A DNA stretch of 64,000 nucleotides. Source: Mycocentrospora acerina (Eukaryota > Ascomycota > Dothideomycetes > Pleosporales). The position numbers were made by a program, and so were the translations under genes. The notes under the pieces are model-generated. The model did no database searches. It had not been told where the DNA came from and was given only the letters and a program-made list of their open reading frames with translations. Within the stretch, counting starts at the first letter, position 1; the number at the start of each line of letters is the position of its first letter. The stretch is from NCBI GenBank assembly GCA_022701365.1, contig JAKUHH010000303.1, positions 340,127-404,126 on the forward strand, in the 5' to 3' direction. Below are positions 57,589-64,000 of this stretch, piece by piece.

Positions 57589-59055
57589 ATGGCTGAAGAA
57601 CTCGCGCGCAACTCGGCGAAACGCACACGCGAGTTATTCGCCTCTGACTTCGCGTCTCCCGCTGCTCTCGACCACACCCAAGCTCTCTCCTCGACAATCG
57701 AGCCCTCAACCCCAGCACCTGCCGACCTTGCGCAAAAAGTCGGCATTTCCGTTCGCATACGTAACGAATACGAACATGTGCGCGACCTGCCCCCCGCGCT
57801 GGCCGCAAAAATGGCTAGCGCGGCGTCCACTGCTGCAGAGCGTCGAAAGAAGATCAAGATGGCGAACGCAGAAGAGCAGGCGTCCGACCCCAAGGTGCGC
57901 AAGATGATCGAGGGCGTGTCTGAAAGAGCGGATAAGGTGAAGGATGCACAGAGTATGGCGCTTGCCGTGAGAGTTGGTGGGAAAGGCACAGCGCCGAATG
58001 CGAGCGGACCAACACCGAACAGACATACAACGTCGAGCGCATTGGTGAGGAAGGATACTGTTAAGCAGAACAAGCCCGAGTGGCATCAGCCGTGGAAGAT
58101 CATGAGGGTTATCGCAGGGTCGAACGGATGGGTGAGGTCAGCTGCAGTTGAGCCAAACAACCAGTGGTTCGCGACCGGGTCTGCGGATCGAACAATCAAG
58201 ATCTGGGACCTGGCTAGTGGTGCATTGAAGCTTACATTGACCGGGCATATCAGTGCAGTGCGCGGACTTGCTATTTCTCCTCGGCATCCATATCTGTTTT
58301 CTTGCGGCGAGGACAAGATGATCAAATGCTGGGATCTCGAAACGAACAAGGTTATCCGCCATTACCACGGACATCTGAGTGGTGTTTATAGTTTGGCACT
58401 GCATCCTACGCTTGATGTGCTTGTTTCCGGCGGAAGAGATGCAGCAGGGAGAGTTTGGGACATGCGAACCAGGACGAATGTACATGTTCTGGGTGGACAC
58501 AAAGGCACAATCACATCCGTCCAATGTCAAGAAGCGGACCCGCAAGTCATCACAGGCTCCATGGACTCAACAATCAGGCTCTGGGATCTGGCGGCTGGAA
58601 AGACGCAGACGGTACTTACCCACCACAAGAAGTCTGTGAGGACGCTCGCCCTTCATCCCAAGGAATTCACATTTGCTTCTGGTTCTTCGCAATCCATAAA
58701 GCAGTGGATGTGCCCGCGCGGCGATTTCATGTTGAACATGCAACCCGTCAACAGCATCGTCAATACACTCTCAGTCAACGAAGACAATGTCATGTTTGCA
58801 GGAGGCGACGACGGCACGGTGTCCTTCTTTGACTGGAAGACCGGGCACCGGTTCCAGCACACTGAGTCGATTGCACAGCCTGGATCTCTGGACGCAGAGG
58901 CAGGCGTCATGTGCTCGACCTTTGATAAGACAGGACTGCGGTTAATTACGGGAGAGTCGGACAAGACTATTAAGATTTGGAAGCAGGATGAAAACGCGAC
59001 GGAAGAGACTCATCCGTTGGATTGGAAGCCAACGTTGGGACGACAGAAGTTTTAA
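57589..59055 (+). CDS. prp46: Pre-mRNA-splicing factor PRP46 (PLRG1), WD40 protein
   Basis: A single exon of 488 aa from an ATG preceded by a pyrimidine-rich leader (TTCTCACG). The N-terminal ~160 residues are charged and mostly helical or disordered. The signature PEWHQPWKIMRVIAGSNGWV then opens a seven-bladed WD40 propeller. Blades are visible at WFATGSADRTIKIWD, LFSCGEDKMIKCWD, LVSGGRDAAGRVWD, VITGSMDSTIRLWD, TFASGSSQSIKQW, MFAGGDDGTVSFFD and LITGESDKTIKIWK. It is a core subunit of the Prp19/NineTeen complex in the spliceosome, binding CDC5 and Spp381 or their equivalents. Length and motifs are complete. Confidence 0.96.
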   Translation: MAEELARNSAKRTRELFASDFASPAALDHTQALSSTIEPSTPAPADLAQKVGISVRIRNEYEHVRDLPPALAAKMASAASTAAERRKKIKMANAEEQASDPKVRKMIEGVSERADKVKDAQSMALAVRVGGKGTAPNASGPTPNRHTTSSALVRKDTVKQNKPEWHQPWKIMRVIAGSNGWVRSAAVEPNNQWFATGSADRTIKIWDLASGALKLTLTGHISAVRGLAISPRHPYLFSCGEDKMIKCWDLETNKVIRHYHGHLSGVYSLALHPTLDVLVSGGRDAAGRVWDMRTRTNVHVLGGHKGTITSVQCQEADPQVITGSMDSTIRLWDLAAGKTQTVLTHHKKSVRTLALHPKEFTFASGSSQSIKQWMCPRGDFMLNMQPVNSIVNTLSVNEDNVMFAGGDDGTVSFFDWKTGHRFQHTESIAQPGSLDAEAGVMCSTFDKTGLRLITGESDKTIKIWKQDENATEETHPLDWKPTLGRQKF

Positions 59056-59387
59056 GACCAGAATTTGTCAGTAAATAGACAAGGTTGTATGATACGCATT
59101 GGCTTGGAGTTGAGAAGGCGTTCAAAACTGGGACGTCATTAGGCGTCAAGGTACGGATTCGAAGAAGGGTATACCATGTGATGGTTGGTTCGATTGCACA
59201 TGCATATTTCATGTCATTGGACAGCATACGTTCATGACAATAAATCCACTATCGTGCTCCATGTTGTGAAGCTGTGATGCCACGTAGAGCCTCGGTCCGT
59301 GCACTTCGAATGTGGCAGGTTTAATCGACCGTTGCTGTACCACATGTCGCGACAACCAACCCAAGATGCCGGATCGGGCGCACGATT
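59056..59387. other. Short spacer between PRP46 and the MDM1-like gene
   Basis: 332 bp between plus-strand genes, holding the PRP46 3' end and the next promoter. Nothing else is seen. Confidence 0.45.
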
Positions 59388-62300
59388 ATGGCCTTGAAGC
59401 GCAGAGATGTAGTTCTCAGTGCCGTCGCCGTCTTCATTGCGTGGGGCTACCTGACGCACTGGCAGCCCAAGCTGCTCTATCTGCCATATGCCTTCATCGC
59501 CGGCGTTCTCGCGACTCTCGCCGGACTGGCATGGCTGACGTTCACGACCGCGTGGAAAGAAGAGCTGCGGAGTGGGGGCGAGGTCGACTATGGGCCGCGC
59601 CATGTTGCCTTTCTGGCGCCGGGGAAGTGGAAGGTTGAACGAGAGGCGATGACCAAGAGGAGCATGTACATGATGGAGCCCTTGTACCCCCCGTCCTTTA
59701 TCGTCTCAGACAGCCTTGACGTGCTGGTTGGCCTGGTGCTGCGCGACTTTGTGAAGGGCTGGTACGGCAGCATCAGCAAGAGCCCGACCTTTGTGAACGA
59801 GGTCGACCGGGCAGTGCGCGCGGCTCTGGGCGAGATCCGCGACCGCATACTGGCCGTGGACATGGTGGAGACGGTCGTGTCGCGCATGATTCCTCTGATC
59901 ACAGACCATTTGCGCGCATCCTACGAGGCCGAGCGTGTTGTTCGCGGGCGCAAGCTGTCGCGCAATGTAACCGAGTCGGAAGAGTTGGATTTGGCGATTG
60001 CAGCCAAGTACAAGGAAGGTCGACTGCATCCAGCGGCCTCGTTGGCATATTCCAATACGACGTCTATACAGCAGCAGCATCTACGCAGCATAGTAGCTCG
60101 CTTGCTGCCCCAGATCATGCCTAGGAATATGACCACCAGTCCTGCTGTCAATGTTCTCATCAAGGAGATTGTTGCTTGCGCAGTCTTGTCGCCTGTGATG
60201 CAAATGTTCGCCGACCCAGATACGTGGAACCAGCTAATGGAGGGATATGTAAGACCTGCCATTCCTCTATGCGCTCCAAGTCTAACTAATACTAGGGACG
60301 AACGTTGCTGCAAGAACGAAAGACCGTCCGCAAGCTTCGGGCAGCACTCGATGAGCATGCGCCAGCCTCCCCGAAAGCCCCAAACAATGTCCAGTTTCCC
60401 AAACTGGCGCCTGGGGATAACGAAAGAAAGTTCGAGAAGTTCATCAGAGCTATCAGACAAACCAACACCCTTGCAGATGCTCGCCGTTTTCGCAGCGAGA
60501 TCTCAAGTCAACTACGGAAGGACTCCATGGTCGAAAACCAGGATCCGGTCTATCTCCGCCGTCTGGAGACAGCGCGGCAGATTCTCGACTCAAAGGTCGC
60601 TAATCTCAGTGCTGGTGGTTCTGTTCGAGCGAAGGTCGCTGCTCAGGAAAAGCCAAAACATAGGCGGACAACGTCTAGATTTGAAAACGCGTCTTTGCGA
60701 GACGTGCTTTACGATGCCTCGGGCCTTTCCTGCTTCATGGAATTCATGGACCAAGCAAACCTCATGCGACTTGTTCAGTTCTGGATAGTCGTGGATGGGT
60801 TTCGGAATCCGTTGGAGGTCGACATGGACGAGCCATCTGAGGATGTAGGGTCATTACCTGCTTGGACGGACTCTGATCGCGCAGACATTGCTCAAATCAA
60901 CGATGCGTATCTATCAAGGACAGAGCTCAAGATACTTCCTGAGGCACGGCAAGCGGTTACTCAATTTCTCAAAGCAGGTCGAGCAGCAACACTCCAGCAA
61001 TATCACAACGCGCGTCGTGCTCTGCTACAAGCTCAAACAGCTGCCTATGATCAACTACAAGAACCTCATTTTAGGAGATTCAAAAGATCGAACCTGTACT
61101 ACAAGTGGCTGGCAATGGACGAAGCTGCGAACACGGACAGAAGCGCTGTCAAGACAAGTACAGTAGCACGGACACTCGACAACCCAGCGCTAGCAGCGCC
61201 CATTATGACTAGAAGCCAGTCAGGGCAAATGAGCTCCTTACAACAAGGAGATCTTCGTAGGGCGGTTGCTTCTTCTTCGGATATCAAGAGCCAAGGAAGG
61301 ATGAGAGACTTTGAGTCACCCACACGACGGTCGCTAGACGTACAAACGCCCACGACTCCCAGGGCAGCACTTTTCGACGATGACTACGACACAGATCCCT
61401 TAGCACAGTCGACGGCGAGCTTGGATTCTGATGTTGGACATTCTCATCAAAACGGAAATGACTCGCAAGTTGTTGATGCTATGCAGGCTGCTTTGAACGA
61501 TATCTTAGACGAGCCCGAGGGGTCTCTCTTTTACGAGCCAGGTATACACTCAGCTCGGGACAACGACGCAATGAAAAGCCCCATGGATTTACAGAGAGCA
61601 ATATCCCCAAATCCGCTGTCACAGCAAGGAAAAGATAGAGAGAAGCCGAGCATAGCATCACTAGGACTTGTTGGTGCACCTAGAACGCGCGGTGTCTTCA
61701 ATGATGATCTATTCGGGGACCAAGAGAAGTTCCTAGAAGATGAGATTGACGACCCTGAGCCAAACAGTAAGACGGGAGACGATGAGATTCACGAAGCAGC
61801 TCCGGGAGATTTGGGCCTTGCAGAGGCTATCGATGCACTAACGGCTGACATCGAACGCTTAGTCAAACAAGAATACATTGTGGATTCATTGACCTCCAAG
61901 GCTGAATTAACAAACAATGCAGCTGAACTGAGGATCCTGCGCAAGTCGAAAGCTAGTTTTCAACGAGAGATACAAAGAAAAGAACTACAGCGGCAGCAGT
62001 ACATTATCCAAGAGAGCGACAACAGTTTGTATGGGCGTGCGACAGTGTTTATCCAATCAATCATGGTTGGTGCTGAAGAGGATGGGAAGGAGTTTGCTAT
62101 GTGTAAGGATTCTGGTTTACAACATACTTCAAACATGATACTGATGTATCTTTAGATGTGGTCGAGGTGAGACGGCGTGCTGGTGACCAGATGCCTGCAG
62201 CTACGTGGGTCATCTCTCGCCGTTATAGCGAGTTCCATGACCTCAACAAGCGCCTTCGTGCAAAGTTTCCCGAAGTCCGCAGTCTTGAGTTCCCACGACG

Positions 62301-63276
62301 TCATCAGATAGTTCTAAAACTACAAAAAGACTTCCTACACAAGCGAAGGTTGGGTTTGGAGAAGTACTTGCGCGTAAGTATTGTCTATACAAGTTCAAAT
62401 ACACCCTGCTAATCTAGCATCGATGCAGGAACTCCTCCTCATCCCATCAGTCTGCCGCAGTATTGAACTCCGTGCGTTTCTCTCTCAAGCTGCTATTAAT
62501 CCCACGGATGCAACGTCCTTACAAAATCCAAATCCAAATGACTTTGTGACACGCATTTACAACTCCGTCGCCGATGGTATGGAGGAATTTCTGGGCAACA
62601 TCCCTGTCCTCGACCAGCTATCCGTCGCAGGCCAGAACCTCGTCTCCGCTGCTACCACACAGCTCGCCAATACCAACCAACTCAACAACGGCACTAGTAT
62701 TGTTCCCAGCACCGACGTCGAAGCTGAGGCTGAGCTGCTAGCATTTGAGAACAAAGAACTGGAACCATTTGTCAAGCCAATCTGCGACCTCTTCCTTGAA
62801 ACCTTCGAACTCAACCGTGAAAACAACTGGTTGCGTGGCCGTGCTGTTGTTGTCGTTTTACATCAGCTCCTCGGCGGGACTATTGAGCGCAAGATCCGTG
62901 ATTCCTTTGACAGCATGCTTTCCGAGAGTAATGTCGCGCTGTACATAGATGCGCTCAAGGACTCGATGTGGCCAAACGGACGTATGAAGGCTGGTATTGA
63001 ACGAACAAGCCAGGACAAAGTGAGGAGTAGGAAGGAAGCGGCTGCTGTACTTGAGGTGCTTATTCCCGAGCTGGCGAGTAGTGTAGTTGGCAGGGGAAAT
63101 GCACAGATGGCGGCGAGGAGGCTGGAGGGGTGTTTGAATAACGCAAGACTCAAGTAAGTACATGTACGAAGAGGGTTTGAGGATCATGGTTGCTAACAAG
63201 AGACAGTACACATCTTGCCTTTACACTCATGGATGAGATGGTTCAGGTTTTGTTCCCAGATGTAGGCACTAAATGA
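59388..63276 (+). CDS. mdm1: MDM1-like PXA-RGS-PX-Nexin_C membrane-tethering protein
   Basis: The model has exons 59388..60248, 60296..62102, 62156..62373, 62429..63153 and 63207..63276, with introns of 47, 53, 55 and 53 bp. The product is 1226 aa. Two adjacent N-terminal membrane segments (VVLSAVAVFIAWGYL and LLYLPYAFIAGVLATLAGLA) are followed by a PXA domain (~110-290). Then an RGS-like domain (~413-559, SLRDVLYDASGLSCFMEFMD), a disordered linker, a coiled-coil stretch, a PX domain (~859-962, with RRYSEFHDLNKRL) and a Nexin_C domain (~1074-1190, LRGRAVVVVLHQLLGGTIER). It ends FTLMDEMVQVLFPDVGTK. Yeast Mdm1 ties the ER to the vacuole and helps lipid-droplet growth there; SNX13/14/25 are animal relatives. 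The last exon has only 70 nt but keeps conserved sequence. Confidence 0.93.
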
Positions 63277-64000
63277 TAGATGTACGTTTCCGGTGTTTCA
63301 AGGTGCGTGTTAGAACGCGATGGGATGTGGTGTTTTTAAACGGCGTTGTACTCGGAGAGGGAGTTTGGATAGTCAGAATGAATGTCAAAAATTATGAAGA
63401 AAACCCATCACTACGTTTTGGCTGAAAAAAACAAATTGACCGTGTTGAAATCTATATTCCGCAAATGTACAAACTATCTGCAATAAATCGACAAGAGACT
63501 TTTCTTTCCTCCCCAAACACTTTGTTGGTCTCCACTATGCTCATCTACAAGTGTCACCAATATCAATCCCAGACACAAAACCCACTGGTCTTGAAATGTT
63601 TACATTACATGACTACACTGCTATACACTCTACCTACCTCCCGAAAAATTTCTACATCCGCCTTCCTCCTTCCAAATCCCTGCGCAAACCTCTTCCCACC
63701 CGCTTGGTTCGGTATAGCTCAGGCCACCTCCCCCCCCCTCTCTCTCTCAGTCACGGCCCCCAACCGCCGTGCAACAACCATCCTGCACGTAAGCCGCAGT
63801 CTCATCACACCTCACATGTATTTGAAAGAATAGGAAGAAGAAGAAGAAGAAGAAGAAGAGGGTATTGGCACCCAGCTATGTTAGCCTCTGTGCTACCGCG
63901 TCGTGATGGGAATGTGAATGGTTACGATAGCGGTTGCGGGCGCTTATGCGAGAGATAACGATGGATCGACGAGCAGGCGGGGGGGGGGGGGGGGGGGGGG
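63277..64000. other. 3' flank with GAA tract and terminal G run
   Basis: 724 bp after the MDM1-like gene. It has A/T-rich 3' sequence to ~63500, C/T-rich sequence around 63660-63760, a (GAA)n tract (~63835-63859) and a run of 22 G at 63979-64000 that reaches the window edge. No gene is supported. Confidence 0.6.

Overview
This window is nuclear DNA from a filamentous ascomycete (Pezizomycotina). Introns are short (46-119 bp, mostly 47-60) with GT..AG ends. The gene set includes HET-C, a CFEM protein, KIN1, a CDC11/NUD1 scaffold and an MDM1-type PX protein. Protein wording looks most like Dothideomycetes, but that is an impression from memory and no search was run. There are about two dozen protein genes on both strands, with no operons, no CRISPR and no intact transposon.

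Layout. 1-9 kb: the 3' end of an MCH1-type transporter converges through a microsatellite-rich spacer on the inositol hexakisphosphate kinase KCS1 (minus), followed by an uncharacterised disordered protein (minus). 9.5-18 kb: a CDC11/NUD1 septation scaffold and the myosin chaperone UNC-45/She4 (plus). 19.6-27 kb: TMA20/MCT-1 (plus), then SGT2, TIM54 and a GPATCH1-like splicing protein (minus). A truncated, intron-containing tRNA-His-like sequence lies between the last two. 28-35 kb: KIN1 kinase, CAF40/RCD1 and ribosomal protein uL1 (plus). 35-37 kb: a repeat-bearing spacer. 37-41 kb: CID2 (minus) and DNA ligase I CDC9 (plus), divergent around a spacer with cell-cycle-type sites on the CDC9 side. 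42-44 kb: a Zn2Cys6 regulator that keeps only its N-terminus, then gene-poor DNA. 44-50 kb: two glutathione transferases of different classes, an uncharacterised basic nuclear-type protein and eIF3h (all minus). 50-55 kb: HET-C with a microexon and a CFEM GPI-anchored protein (minus). 57-63 kb: PRP46 and an MDM1-like PXA-RGS-PX-Nexin_C protein (plus). The window ends in a G22 run.

Most genes are housekeeping: translation (TMA20, eIF3h, uL1), mRNA processing and turnover (PRP46, GPATCH1-like, CAF40), protein targeting and folding (SGT2, TIM54, UNC-45), cell polarity and division (KIN1, CDC11), DNA replication (CDC9) and inositol pyrophosphate signalling (KCS1). The accessory part is the 40.9-46.7 kb stretch (regulator fragment and GST pair) and the HET-C/CFEM stretch at 50-57.5 kb. 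Gene models were built by hand from splice signals, reading-frame continuity and family conservation. No obviously new biological system was found. The most notable points are a possible organelle-targeted second form of the omega GST, very small exons in HET-C, SGT2 and TMA20, MCB-like sites before CDC9, a 10-bp-period repeat upstream of KIN1, and a 56-bp minisatellite with dispersed copies of its leading motif.
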